64,000 bases of DNA, taken from positions 160,703 through 224,702 of the forward strand of contig DAOPQC010000001.1 in NCBI GenBank assembly GCA_035358815.1, read 5' to 3'. The notes beneath the pieces are model-generated. The model ran no database searches. It had not been told where the DNA came from and worked only from the letters and a program-made list of their open reading frames with translations. Shown here piece after piece: positions 10,536 to 19,327 of the stretch. Position numbers and translations under genes: made by a program. The first letter of the stretch is position 1. The number at the start of each line of letters is the position of its first letter. Source of the DNA: Thermoanaerobaculales bacterium. Lineage in GTDB: Bacteria > Acidobacteriota > Thermoanaerobaculia > Thermoanaerobaculales > Sulfomarinibacteraceae.

Positions 10536-11768
10536 GTGACTGGGCTCGGCTCATTCCTGCGCCAGCTCCTGCGGGACATCCGGAGCCAGACGCTGCGCAC
10601 CTTCCTGACCACCTTCGGGATCATCTGGGGAACGGTGGCGGTGGCGCTGCTGCTGGCCTTCGGGGAGGGCCTCCACCGCCAGCAGATCAAGAGCTTCGCC
10701 GGGCTCGGCGACCACATCGTCATCGCCTGGCCGGCGCGGACCTCGCTGCCCTACCAGGGGCTCGGCAAGGGGCGGGCGATCCGGCTGGACGAGGCCGACA
10801 TCGACTCCGTTAGGGCGACCGTCGAGAACATCGACGCGATCTCCACCGAGTACTCCCGGAACCTGCGGCTGCGGCTCGGCGACCAGGGGCGGGGAGTGGA
10901 GGTATCGGGCGTGTCCCCGGTGTTCGGCGAGCTTCGCAGCATGGTGCCCGCCGAGGGTGGGCGGTTCATCGACCCGATCGACATGGAGCAGCGGCGGCGG
11001 GTCGCCTTCATCGGCGACCAGCTCGCGACCGAGCTGTTCGGGGACGCCGACCCGGTGGGCCGCGAGGTCTTGGTGCACGGCTCGCCCTTCACGATCGTGG
11101 GCGTGATGGTGGCCAAGGAGCAGGACTCCTCCTACTCCGGCCGCGACCACTCCAAGCTGATCATCCCGTCCACCACCTTCCGCGCGCTGACCGGGCAGCG
11201 CTACATCGACAACCTCATCTACCGGGCCACCGATCCCAAGCTCAACAAGCAGGTCAGCACGCAGATCATCGCCGTGCTGGGTGAGCGCAAGAAGTTCGAT
11301 CCCACCGACAGCGAGGCGGTGTCGATCTGGGACACCACCGAGATGTTCGTGTTCTTCGACAACTTCATGCTCGCCTTCAAGATCTTCCTCGGCATCATGG
11401 GCGGCCTGACGCTGGTGGTGGGCGGCATCGGTGTTTCCAACATCATGAACGTGGTGGTCGAGGAGCGCACCCGGGAGATCGGGATCAAGATGGCGCTCGG
11501 TGCGCGCGGCGGCTCGATTCTCGCCCAGTTCGTGCTCGAGACCATGGTGCTGACCGCGGTCGGCGGGGCCATCGGCCTCGCCATCTCGTGGGCCATCTGC
11601 GCGGCCGTGCCGGCGGCCGGCGTCACCCGCTTCGTCGGCGTGCCGGTGCTGTCGCCGCAGATCGCGGCGCTGACCGCGGGAGTCCTCGGCCTGGTCGGGC
11701 TGGTGGCCGGCTACTTCCCGGCCCGCGAGGCGTCGCGGCTCGACCCGGTCATCGCGATGAAGCTGTAG
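10536..11768 (+). CDS. MacB/FtsX-type ABC transporter permease A
   Basis: A 410-residue permease with the MacB layout. One N-terminal membrane helix (about 20-40, TFGIIWGTVAVALLLAFGEG) is followed by a large periplasmic domain. Three C-terminal helices follow (about 280-305, 330-355, 370-395), with the conserved cytoplasmic ERTREIGIKMALGAR coupling segment. Unlike E. coli MacB it has no fused ATPase; that is a separate gene at 13183. The GTG start has GGGAGGGCGGC directly upstream. It is homologous to the permease at 11908, so the pump is probably a heterodimer of permeases like LolCE. Transport direction (export) is known for the family; the substrate is not. Confidence 0.88.
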   Translation: MTGLGSFLRQLLRDIRSQTLRTFLTTFGIIWGTVAVALLLAFGEGLHRQQIKSFAGLGDHIVIAWPARTSLPYQGLGKGRAIRLDEADIDSVRATVENIDAISTEYSRNLRLRLGDQGRGVEVSGVSPVFGELRSMVPAEGGRFIDPIDMEQRRRVAFIGDQLATELFGDADPVGREVLVHGSPFTIVGVMVAKEQDSSYSGRDHSKLIIPSTTFRALTGQRYIDNLIYRATDPKLNKQVSTQIIAVLGERKKFDPTDSEAVSIWDTTEMFVFFDNFMLAFKIFLGIMGGLTLVVGGIGVSNIMNVVVEERTREIGIKMALGARGGSILAQFVLETMVLTAVGGAIGLAISWAICAAVPAAGVTRFVGVPVLSPQIAALTAGVLGLVGLVAGYFPAREASRLDPVIAMKL

Positions 11769-11802
11769 TGATGCGGAGGATGCCTGTGTCTTCGTCAATT
11801 TC

Positions 11803-11892
11803 GATTCCCGGGCTCAGAGCTCGCGACCTCGATCGGCAGCCTCCAGCGTGCGCGACAAGCGGGGTGGTGCGGGCTCTGAGCCCGGGAATCGA
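11803..11892. repeat. Perfect 19-bp inverted repeat, 52-bp spacer
   Basis: The arm CGATTCCCGGGCTCAGAGC at 11803-11821 is the exact reverse complement of 11874-11892. It fills most of the 139-base gap between the two permease genes and ends 15 bases before the second start codon. Confidence 0.95.
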
Positions 11893-11907
11893 ACGCCAGG
11901 GAGAGCG

Positions 11908-13167
11908 ATGAAGTCGCGAGACCTTTCGGTGACGTGGAGCCTGTTCGTGCGCGCCTCGTCGCTGCAGCGCAAGCGGGCGATGCTGACCGTGGCCGCCATC
12001 GCCTGGGGAACGGTGGCGATCGTGCTGCTGCTCGCGTTCGGCGAGGGGCTCGGCCGGCAGATGATGCGCGGCCGGCTCGGGATGGGGGAGAACATAGCCG
12101 TGTGGTGGCCGGGTGAGACCTCCAAGGTCTGGCAGGGCCTGCCGACCGGCCGGCCGATCCGTCCCCGGATCGACGACATCCCCTATCTGCGGAGCCGCCT
12201 TCCCGACCTCGAGGGCGTGGTCGGGGAGATCGTGAGCTGGCAGACCCCGGTGTCGTGGGGCCCCAAGGACGTCAACGTGCGCGTGATCGGAGCGAACGCC
12301 GAGTATGGCGAGATCCGCCACCACTTCGCGTGCGAGGGCGGGCGTTTCTTCAACTTCCGCGACGAGGCCGAGAAGCGGCGCGTCGTGTTCCTGGGCGACG
12401 AGATCGCCAGGGACATCTTCGGCGAGGTCGATCCGGTGGGCCAGGTGCTGGATATCGGGGGATCGCCCTTCCTGGTGATCGGGGTGCTGCAGAAGAGGCT
12501 GCAGATGGGCACCTACGGCGGCCCCGACGCGAGCCACGCCGTCATCCCGATCACAACCTTCGCGGCGGTGTTCGGGCGGCAGGAGCTCAACAACATCGTG
12601 ATCAAGGTGGCGCGGCCGGAGCTCATGGGCGAAGCCCTTGAGCGCTTCGCGGACGCCCTCGCCGCGCGCTACCGCTTCGACCCCACGGACCAGGAGGTGA
12701 TGCAGGTCTGGGACACCGCCAAGGGCGCCCAGATCATGGACAACATCATGCTCGGCCTGGAGATCTTCCTCGGCATCATCGGCGGCCTGACGCTGCTGAT
12801 CGGCGGCATCGGCGTCGCCAACATCATGTACGCGGTGGTCAAGGAGAAGACCCGCGAGATCGGGGTCCAGATGGCGCTCGGCGCGCACCGCGGCTGGATC
12901 ACCGGTCCGTTCGTGCTGCAGGGCCTCGCCTACACCCTGGTCGGCGGCCTGGTCGGGCTGGTGATCGCGACCGTGATCATCGTCCTGCTCGGGTTCGTGC
13001 CGGTGGAGGGCAACGAGGCGCTCGAGTTCCTCGGCAAGCCGACCCTGTCGTGGCAGATCGCCGCCGTCACCGCGCTGGTGCTCGGCGGCATCGGCATCCT
13101 CGCCGGCTACTTCCCGGCGCGCCGCGCCGCGTCGATCGACCCCGCGGAGACTCTCCGCTATGAGTGA
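11908..13167 (+). CDS. MacB/FtsX-type ABC transporter permease B
   Basis: A 419-residue paralogue of the permease at 10536, with the same plan: an N-terminal helix (TVAAIAWGTVAIVLLLAFGEGL), a periplasmic domain, and three C-terminal helices with the EKTREIGVQMALGAH coupling loop. The two share blocks such as AWGTVA/IWGTVA, a TTF segment in the periplasmic domain and the GYFPAR..S..DP ending. The ATG at 11908 is preceded by AGGGAGAGCG; the frame is open 20 codons further upstream through the inverted repeat, without a ribosome site. It ends 15 bases before the ATPase gene, so those two are surely co-transcribed. Retention of both copies suggests each covers a different half of the pump. Confidence 0.88.
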   Translation: MKSRDLSVTWSLFVRASSLQRKRAMLTVAAIAWGTVAIVLLLAFGEGLGRQMMRGRLGMGENIAVWWPGETSKVWQGLPTGRPIRPRIDDIPYLRSRLPDLEGVVGEIVSWQTPVSWGPKDVNVRVIGANAEYGEIRHHFACEGGRFFNFRDEAEKRRVVFLGDEIARDIFGEVDPVGQVLDIGGSPFLVIGVLQKRLQMGTYGGPDASHAVIPITTFAAVFGRQELNNIVIKVARPELMGEALERFADALAARYRFDPTDQEVMQVWDTAKGAQIMDNIMLGLEIFLGIIGGLTLLIGGIGVANIMYAVVKEKTREIGVQMALGAHRGWITGPFVLQGLAYTLVGGLVGLVIATVIIVLLGFVPVEGNEALEFLGKPTLSWQIAAVTALVLGGIGILAGYFPARRAASIDPAETLRYE

Positions 13168-13182
13168 GAGGAAGCTGAAGAC

Positions 13183-13917
13183 ATGAACTGGCCGCTCAAG
13201 CGTCGCAACGGCAACTGCAGCGGATCCAACGGCCACATCATCGAGATGGCCGGGATCACCAAGGTCTACGACACCGGCAAGATCAAGGTCGAGGCGCTGC
13301 GCGGCATCGACCTCGAGGTTCGAAAGGGCGAGTTCGTCGCGGTGGTCGGGCCGTCGGGCTCCGGCAAGTCGACCCTGCTCAACCTGGTCGGCTGCCTCGA
13401 CACGCCGTCGGACGGCGAGTACCGGCTCGGGGGCGAGGCAGTGGCCGGGCTCGACCGCGACGAGCTCGCCGACGTCCGCAACCGCCGGGTCGGTTTCGTG
13501 TTCCAGAACTTCAACCTGCTGCCGCAGCTGACCGCCCTGGAGAACGTCGAGATGCCGCTGATGTTCGGCGGCGTCGGCGGGCGCGAGCGGCGGCGCCGCG
13601 CGCTCGCGCAGCTCGAGCAGGTCGGCCTTGCCGATCGCGTCGAGCACCGGCCAACCGAGCTCTCGGGCGGCCAGATGCAGCGGGTGGCGATCGCGCGGGC
13701 GCTCGCCATGGAGCCGGACATCGTCCTCGCCGACGAGCCGACCGGCAACCTCGACACCGGCTCGGGCTCGGACGTCATGGGCCTGCTCGGCGAGCTCTCG
13801 GCGCAAGGCCGGACGCTGGTGGTGGTCACCCACGACATGAACCTCGCGCGGCGCGCCCACCGAGTGGTCGAGATCCGCGACGGCGTGATCGTCAGCGACG
13901 CTCCGGCCGCGGGGTGA
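13183..13917 (+). CDS. ABC transporter ATP-binding protein (MacB/LolD type)
   Basis: A 244-residue ATPase that powers the exporter above. All motifs are intact: Walker A GPSGSGKST (56-64), Q-loop Gln108 (FQNFNLLP), signature LSGGQ (160-164), Walker B DIVLADE (179-185) and switch His217 (VTHD). The N-terminus carries about 18 extra residues before the usual IIEMAGITKVY beginning. The family couples ATP hydrolysis to movement of the periplasmic domains of FtsX-type permeases (mechanotransmission). It is the single ATPase for two permeases and last of the four exporter genes; the CPBP protease gene begins 207 bases later. Confidence 0.92.
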   Translation: MNWPLKRRNGNCSGSNGHIIEMAGITKVYDTGKIKVEALRGIDLEVRKGEFVAVVGPSGSGKSTLLNLVGCLDTPSDGEYRLGGEAVAGLDRDELADVRNRRVGFVFQNFNLLPQLTALENVEMPLMFGGVGGRERRRRALAQLEQVGLADRVEHRPTELSGGQMQRVAIARALAMEPDIVLADEPTGNLDTGSGSDVMGLLGELSAQGRTLVVVTHDMNLARRAHRVVEIRDGVIVSDAPAAG

Positions 13918-14124
13918 GGGGATCGGTGCCGATGGCGTCATGACCGCGAGCCGGTCGCCGTCCGGTTCGAGCCCGGCGAGCTCGGCGAACCCGCCCGCCG
14001 AAGGTTTCTGCGGGAGCCAGGCCGCGGCCGGTGGCCCGCCGCCTCTGGTTGGACGGCACCCGCGGTGCTCAGTATCGTGGGGTGGCCGGGAGTGGCCCCG
14101 GCAGGAGATAGGCGGAGGTCCACG

Positions 14125-14949
14125 GTGAGACGGTCGACTCGCTTCCTGGCGCTGTTCGGTGCAGTGATCGTCGTCTACGCCGTCGGCGGCTACCTGGTGT
14201 CGATCCCGCACGGCGCGCGCACGGCGATCAAGTGCGCCCTGCCCATCCTGCTGCTGCTCTCGGCCCACGCCTGTGCCCGCTTCGAGCGCCTGCGTCCGTG
14301 GCGGCCGGCCTCGATCGCGCTCCTCGCGGCGTCGTGTGGCTTCCTGGCCGCCTGGCTGCTGAGCGGCCGCATCGTCGCCGTGCTCGGAGTGGGCACCCGG
14401 AGCGTTTCAGGCATCGCGTTGGCGAAGCTGACCGACTCCGTTCTGATCGTCGCTGCGGCGTTGCTGGTGGCGCGCGCCGGAGGGATGACGACGGCGGACC
14501 TGTACCTGCAGCGCGGGAGGTGGCGGGCATGGCTGCCGATCGGCCTCGCCGCCTTCGGGATCTTCGCGGCGCTCTTTCTGTGGCAGTGCGCCGGCCAGGG
14601 CATCTCGAGGGGCGAGCTGCTCGCCGCGCTGCCATGGATCGTGCTGTTCGTGGCCGCGAATGGATTCATGGAGGAGTTCCACTTCCGGGGGTTGCTGCTG
14701 CGTCCCTTTGGGGGCCTGCTCGGCCAGGGCGGGGCCAACGCCTGCATCGCTCTGGCGTTCACGGTGATGCACGCCCCCGCGACGTACGTGCCGGACATCG
14801 TGCCGTTCCTGGCCGTGCTGCTCGTCCTCGCCTGGGCGTGGGGGCTCCTCATTCAGCGCACGGACTCGCTCTGGGGGGCGGTGCTGTTCCATGCCGGTGC
14901 CGACCTGCTGGTCGTGCAGGCGATCCTCATGCCTGCCGGCGCTCCCTAG
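14125..14949 (+). CDS. CPBP-family intramembrane metalloprotease
   Basis: A 274-residue polytopic membrane protein with about seven hydrophobic segments. The CPBP/CAAX-protease motifs are present: E183-E184 with R188 (MEEFHFRG), H216 (FTVMHAP) and H256 (LFHAGAD), which bind metal and form the active site. Family members cleave prenylated or other membrane-embedded peptides, and in bacteria include bacteriocin-immunity and peptide-processing proteins. I chose the GTG at 14125, with GGCGGAGG just upstream; the frame is open 20 codons earlier. It follows the ABC exporter in the same direction, so a role in processing or protecting against the exported molecule is possible but unproven. It converges with the RND gene at 14994. 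Confidence 0.8.
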   Translation: MRRSTRFLALFGAVIVVYAVGGYLVSIPHGARTAIKCALPILLLLSAHACARFERLRPWRPASIALLAASCGFLAAWLLSGRIVAVLGVGTRSVSGIALAKLTDSVLIVAAALLVARAGGMTTADLYLQRGRWRAWLPIGLAAFGIFAALFLWQCAGQGISRGELLAALPWIVLFVAANGFMEEFHFRGLLLRPFGGLLGQGGANACIALAFTVMHAPATYVPDIVPFLAVLLVLAWAWGLLIQRTDSLWGAVLFHAGADLLVVQAILMPAGAP

Positions 14950-14993
14950 ATGTCCCCCGGAGGCCGGCCGGCGGACCTGCGGCAGTGGCAGGC

Positions 14994-17900
14994 TCAGCCG
15001 GCCTGCTCGGCCTCGAGCTGCACCTCGTGGCGCTCCCGGCGCCGGACGATGCGGGCGCTGAGCCGGTCCATGTAGGCGTACACCACCGGCACCACGAACA
15101 GCGTCATCGCCGTCGAGGTGATCATGCCGCCGGCGGTGGCGACCGCCATCGGCGCCCGCGCCTCGCCGCCCTCGCCGAGGGACAGCGCGACCGGCAGCAC
15201 GCCGAAGATCATCGACAGCGAGGTCATCAGGATCGGCCGCAGCCGGATCGGGCAGGCGTCGCGCAGCGCCGCCTCGGGGTCCATGCCCTGCTGCTGGCGC
15301 TGGATGGTGAGGTCGACGAGCAGGATCGAGTTCTTGGTCACCAGTCCGAACAGCAGGATGATGCCGATGACCGACATGATGTTCATGGTGTGGCCGGTGG
15401 CGAGCAGCGCCACCAGCGCGCCGGTCATCGCGGGCGGCAGCGCGAGCATGATCGTGAACGGGTGGAGCAGCGAGTTGAACTGGCTGGCCAGCAGCATGTA
15501 GACGATCAGGATCGCGAGCCCGACCGCGAACAGCAGCGCGTTCATCGCGTCGGCGAACTCCTCGGCCTGCCCGGTGGCGCGGGCGTGGTAGCCCTCGGGG
15601 AGCTCCTCGGCGAGCACTCCGTCGACGATCTCGACGGCGCGGTTGAGCGGGATCCCCTCGAGGTTGCCGGTGAGCAGGATCGAGCGCTCGCGGTCGCTGC
15701 GGTTGATGTTGATCGGCCCGACGCCGTGGCGGATGTCGACCACCGAGTCGAGGCGCACCATCGCGCCCGACGGCGTCCTCACCTGGAGCGCTCCGATGTC
15801 CTCCGGCGACCTGGTCTGCGACGGGAGGACCTTCATCCACACCTCGTAGCGCTTGCCGCCGGTGGTGTACGAGCCGATCTCGCGGCCCGCGACCAGCGAG
15901 TAGACGGTCTCGTAGACGGTCGCCGCGTCGAGCCCGAGGTCGCGGGCGCGCTCGCGGTCGACGGTGACGAACAGCTGCGGCTGCTCGAGGTCGAGGTTGG
16001 TGTCGAGGTCGACGAAGCCCGGGATTGCGGACAGCCGCTCCACCATCCTGCGGCCGATGCGGTCGAGCTCGGCGAGCTCGGGCCCGCGGATCGAGTACGA
16101 CAGCCCCCAGTCGCCGCCCTCGCCCGAGATGTTGTAGAACGAGAACTCCACGACCCGCGCCTGCACGCCCTGGACCGTCGCCAGCTCGCGGCGCAGGCGC
16201 TGCACGACCTCTGACTGCTCGGCGTCGCGGTTGGCCGGCGCCAGCATCCGGACGAACATGACGCCTGAGTTGACCTGGCCGCGCTCCTCGATGTCGACCG
16301 CCGCGAACGCCCCGAGGACCTCGGGCTGCGACAGCACGATGCGCTCGATCCGCTGCATTCTGCGGTCCATGGCCGGCAGCGACGTGCCGACCGGCGCCTC
16401 GATGGTGACCATGAACAGCGACATGTCCTCCTGGGGCGCGAACTGGCCGCCGATGATCGGCAGCAGGGCGAGGCTGCCGAGGAAGATCAGGGTCGCGATG
16501 ACGAGCGTCGCCGCCTTGTGGCGCAGCGCGACGTCGAGCCACCGCCGGTACCACCGCTCGAGGCCGCGGAACCCGCCCTCGAGGTACTCGTAGAGCCGGC
16601 CGTGCTTTCGGCGCACGCGCAGCATCCTGGAGGCCATCATCGGGGTCAGGGTGAGGGCGACGAACAGCGAGATCAGCACCGCCGCCGCCACCGAGATCCC
16701 GAACTCGTAGAGGAAGCGCCCGATCATGCCCCGCATGTAGGCGACCGGCACGAACACCGCTGCGATCGAGAAGGTCGCGGCCATGGCGGCGAGCGCGATC
16801 TCGCGAGTGGCGCTGTGGGCCGCCGCCAGCGGGTCCTCGCCTCCCTCCTGGTGGCGGTAGATGTTCTCCAGGACGACGATGGCGTCGTCGATGACCACGC
16901 CCACCGACAGCGCCAGGGCGAGGGTGGTGAGGTTGTTGAGCGAGAAGCCGAAGGCCCGCATGAAGCCGAAGGTGGCGATCAGCGAGGTCGGGATGGCGAG
17001 CGACACGATCAGGGTCGAGCGCCACGAGCGCAGGAAGACGAACACCACCAGGATCGCCAGGATGGCGCCGTAGGCGATGTCGAACTTGACGTTCCCGATC
17101 GACTTCTCGACGAACTCGGCGCCGTTGAAGGCGATGTTCCAGGACGCGCCCTCCGGGAAGTCGGCCTCGAGCTGCCTCATGCGGGCGATGGCGGCGTTGT
17201 TGACGTCGACCAGGTTGGCGCCGGACCGGGGCGCCACGCCCAGGCCGAGCGACGGCTCGAGGTTGTAGCGGCCGAGGCCGCGCTCGTCGCCGATGCCGAG
17301 CTGGGCGATGCCGACGTCGGACAGCCGGATCGGGCGGCCGTCGACGGTGGCGACGATCATCTCGTTGAAGTCCTCCACGGTCTCGAACAGGCCGAGGTTC
17401 CGCACCGCCAGCTCGTAGCGGTCGCCCTCGATGAAGCCGCCCGGAAGCTCCAGGTTTTCGCGGCCGACCGCGGCGATGATGTCGGTGACGGCGAGGCCGT
17501 GCGCGGCCAGCCGGTCGCGGTCGATCCACAGCCGCATCATCGGCTCGCGGAACCCGGCCAGGAACACGTTGCCGACCCCCGGCACGGACTGGAGGCGGGG
17601 CCTGATGACCTGGTCCGCGTAGTCTGAAAGCTCGCGGGCATCGAGACCGGAGAACGACATCCACAGCATCGGCTGGGAGTTGATGTCGAGCTTCTGGACG
17701 ATCGGCGGCTCGGCGTCGAGGGGCAGGTTGCCGACCGCGCCGGAGACCTTGTCGCGGACGTCCTGCGCCGCGATGTCGATGTCGCGCTCGAGCACGAAGG
17801 TGATGGTGATCTGGGAGACGCCCTGGCCCGAGTAGGAGGTCAGCTGGCGGATGCCCTCGATCGTGTTGACCTCGCGCTCGATGACGTCGGTGACGTCCGA

Positions 17901-18080
17901 CTCGACCACCTCGGGCGACGCCCCTGGCAGGATCGTGATCACGGTGACGATCGGGATGTCGAGCGACGGCAGCAGGTTGATCGGAAGCGTCTGGTAGCCG
18001 AGGATGCCGAAGGCGATCAGCGCCACCATCGCCATGACGGTGAAGACCGGTCGACGGATCGCGGTGTCGTACAAATTCAT
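14994..18080 (-). CDS. RND efflux pump inner-membrane transporter (AcrB/HAE1 type), first system
   Basis: A 1028-residue proton-driven RND pump with the usual duplicated architecture: twelve transmembrane helices and two large periplasmic loops. The N-terminus (MNLYDTAIRRPVFTVM, then LPINLLPSLDIPIVTV) is typical. The proton-relay Asp pair of helix 4 is visible in VGVVIDDAIVVLENIY. I start at the ATG ending at 18080; the frame runs on upstream into the adaptor gene without meaning. It is the last gene of a TolC-adaptor-RND operon, 125 bases after the adaptor. Export of hydrophobic compounds across the envelope is the known family role. The short hydrophilic tail has no added domain. Substrate range cannot be predicted. 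Confidence 0.93.
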   Translation of the reverse strand: MNLYDTAIRRPVFTVMAMVALIAFGILGYQTLPINLLPSLDIPIVTVITILPGASPEVVESDVTDVIEREVNTIEGIRQLTSYSGQGVSQITITFVLERDIDIAAQDVRDKVSGAVGNLPLDAEPPIVQKLDINSQPMLWMSFSGLDARELSDYADQVIRPRLQSVPGVGNVFLAGFREPMMRLWIDRDRLAAHGLAVTDIIAAVGRENLELPGGFIEGDRYELAVRNLGLFETVEDFNEMIVATVDGRPIRLSDVGIAQLGIGDERGLGRYNLEPSLGLGVAPRSGANLVDVNNAAIARMRQLEADFPEGASWNIAFNGAEFVEKSIGNVKFDIAYGAILAILVVFVFLRSWRSTLIVSLAIPTSLIATFGFMRAFGFSLNNLTTLALALSVGVVIDDAIVVLENIYRHQEGGEDPLAAAHSATREIALAAMAATFSIAAVFVPVAYMRGMIGRFLYEFGISVAAAVLISLFVALTLTPMMASRMLRVRRKHGRLYEYLEGGFRGLERWYRRWLDVALRHKAATLVIATLIFLGSLALLPIIGGQFAPQEDMSLFMVTIEAPVGTSLPAMDRRMQRIERIVLSQPEVLGAFAAVDIEERGQVNSGVMFVRMLAPANRDAEQSEVVQRLRRELATVQGVQARVVEFSFYNISGEGGDWGLSYSIRGPELAELDRIGRRMVERLSAIPGFVDLDTNLDLEQPQLFVTVDRERARDLGLDAATVYETVYSLVAGREIGSYTTGGKRYEVWMKVLPSQTRSPEDIGALQVRTPSGAMVRLDSVVDIRHGVGPININRSDRERSILLTGNLEGIPLNRAVEIVDGVLAEELPEGYHARATGQAEEFADAMNALLFAVGLAILIVYMLLASQFNSLLHPFTIMLALPPAMTGALVALLATGHTMNIMSVIGIILLFGLVTKNSILLVDLTIQRQQQGMDPEAALRDACPIRLRPILMTSLSMIFGVLPVALSLGEGGEARAPMAVATAGGMITSTAMTLFVVPVVYAYMDRLSARIVRRRERHEVQLEAEQAG

Positions 18081-18205
18081 GGTGCCACCAGGTCTCCGGA
18101 TTCCCTGTCCTCGAAGTGTGATCTCGAATGACCGATGTGTGCCTTCACGGGCGCTCCTCGAAGCGTGGACCGGCCCGGAGCCCGGGCCCGGCGAGCGGGA
18201 GACGA

Positions 18206-19327
18206 TCAGGAGTTCGCATCGGCGGGGCCACCGACCACGCGCACCGGCGCGCCGCGGTTGAGGCCGGCGACGTCTGCGACCACCGGTTGGCCATCCTCGA
18301 TCCCGGCCAGGATCTCGAGCGAGTCGTCGACCCGGCGGCCGACCTGGACGCGGCGAAGCGCGATCGCGCCATCCTCCACCACCATCACCTGTGACATGTC
18401 CGAGGTGGCAACCGCCGTCACCGGCAGCCACAGGCTGCGCGCGCTCTCGGGGGCCTGCAGGGTCACGTCGGCGAACATCCCCGGGCGGAGGGCGCCGGCA
18501 GGGTTGTCGGCGACCCCAACCACCTCGAACGATCGCGACGACTCGTCGACCGCCGGGTCGACGCTGTACAGCGTGGCGTGGCGGGCGCCCGCGGGCGCCG
18601 CCACCGTGAAGTCGAACCCTTCCAGCCCGCCGAGCTGCGGCGCCCAGGCGGCCGGCACTTTCGCCGCGACCTTGACCTTCTCCCCGACCGCGAGCTCGAA
18701 CAGCGGCTGCCCGACATCGGTCCACTGGCCGGCGACCACGCTGCGGCTGGTGATGGCTCCGGACGCCGGGGCGCGGAGAACGCTGCGCTCCCAGTTGCGC
18801 TGGGCGAGGCTGCGCGCCGCCTCGGCGGACTGGACCTGGGCCTTGGCCAGGTCGTGGGCCGCCTTGGCCTGGTCGAAGGTGGCCGGGGCGATCGTGTTGT
18901 CCGACAGCAGGTCGCGCTTGCGCTCGAGCTCCTTGGCGGCGAGCTCGAGGTCTGCGCTGGCGGCGAGCAGCTGCGCCTCGGCCTGGTCGAGGTAGATCTT
19001 GTACGTGGTGCGGTCGATCTCGGCCAGCGGCTGGCCGCTGCGCACCCGGTCCCCGACCTCGGCGCGCACCGCCTCCACCTTGCCCGCCACCTCGGGCGAG
19101 ACCTCGACCGAGTCGAAGGCCCGGATCTCGCCAACGAGCTGGATGGAGCGCCGCTCCTCGCGGACCTCCGGGGTGATCAGCCGCACCTCGCGCGGCGCCA
19201 GCGCGGCCTCCCGGACCGCTGCCGCGGCCTCGGGGGTTTCGCCACCGCCCGGGTGGCAGGCCGCCATGATCGAGGCCAGCAGGCTGGCGGCGATGATCGT
19301 CAGCGGTGTCCGATGTCGAGCGCTCAT
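18206..19327 (-). CDS. RND efflux periplasmic adaptor lipoprotein, first system
   Basis: A 373-residue AcrA/MexA-type adaptor. The signal peptide ends in a lipobox (IMAAC, Cys24), so it is lipid-anchored in the inner membrane and reaches the periplasm. After the first lipoyl half (SVEVSPEVAGKVEAVRAEVGDRV) come a long alanine-rich coiled-coil hairpin (about 100-180), the second lipoyl half and a beta-barrel domain. It bridges the RND pump and the TolC duct. Its ATG overlaps the TolC stop codon as ATGA, so translation is probably coupled. The gap of 125 bases before the RND gene is larger than usual in such operons and shows no promoter that I can see. Confidence 0.9.
   Translation of the reverse strand: MSARHRTPLTIIAASLLASIMAACHPGGGETPEAAAAVREAALAPREVRLITPEVREERRSIQLVGEIRAFDSVEVSPEVAGKVEAVRAEVGDRVRSGQPLAEIDRTTYKIYLDQAEAQLLAASADLELAAKELERKRDLLSDNTIAPATFDQAKAAHDLAKAQVQSAEAARSLAQRNWERSVLRAPASGAITSRSVVAGQWTDVGQPLFELAVGEKVKVAAKVPAAWAPQLGGLEGFDFTVAAPAGARHATLYSVDPAVDESSRSFEVVGVADNPAGALRPGMFADVTLQAPESARSLWLPVTAVATSDMSQVMVVEDGAIALRRVQVGRRVDDSLEILAGIEDGQPVVADVAGLNRGAPVRVVGGPADANS

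Noticed and set aside
14407..17664. 1085-codon open frame beside the first RND gene
   Set aside because: It overlaps the RND gene in another frame and is Arg/Pro/Ala-rich without any domain, the usual high-GC shadow. Similar long frames at 21103-23895, 25081-28875 and 59416-61755 are shadows of M16, BNR and AspT genes.
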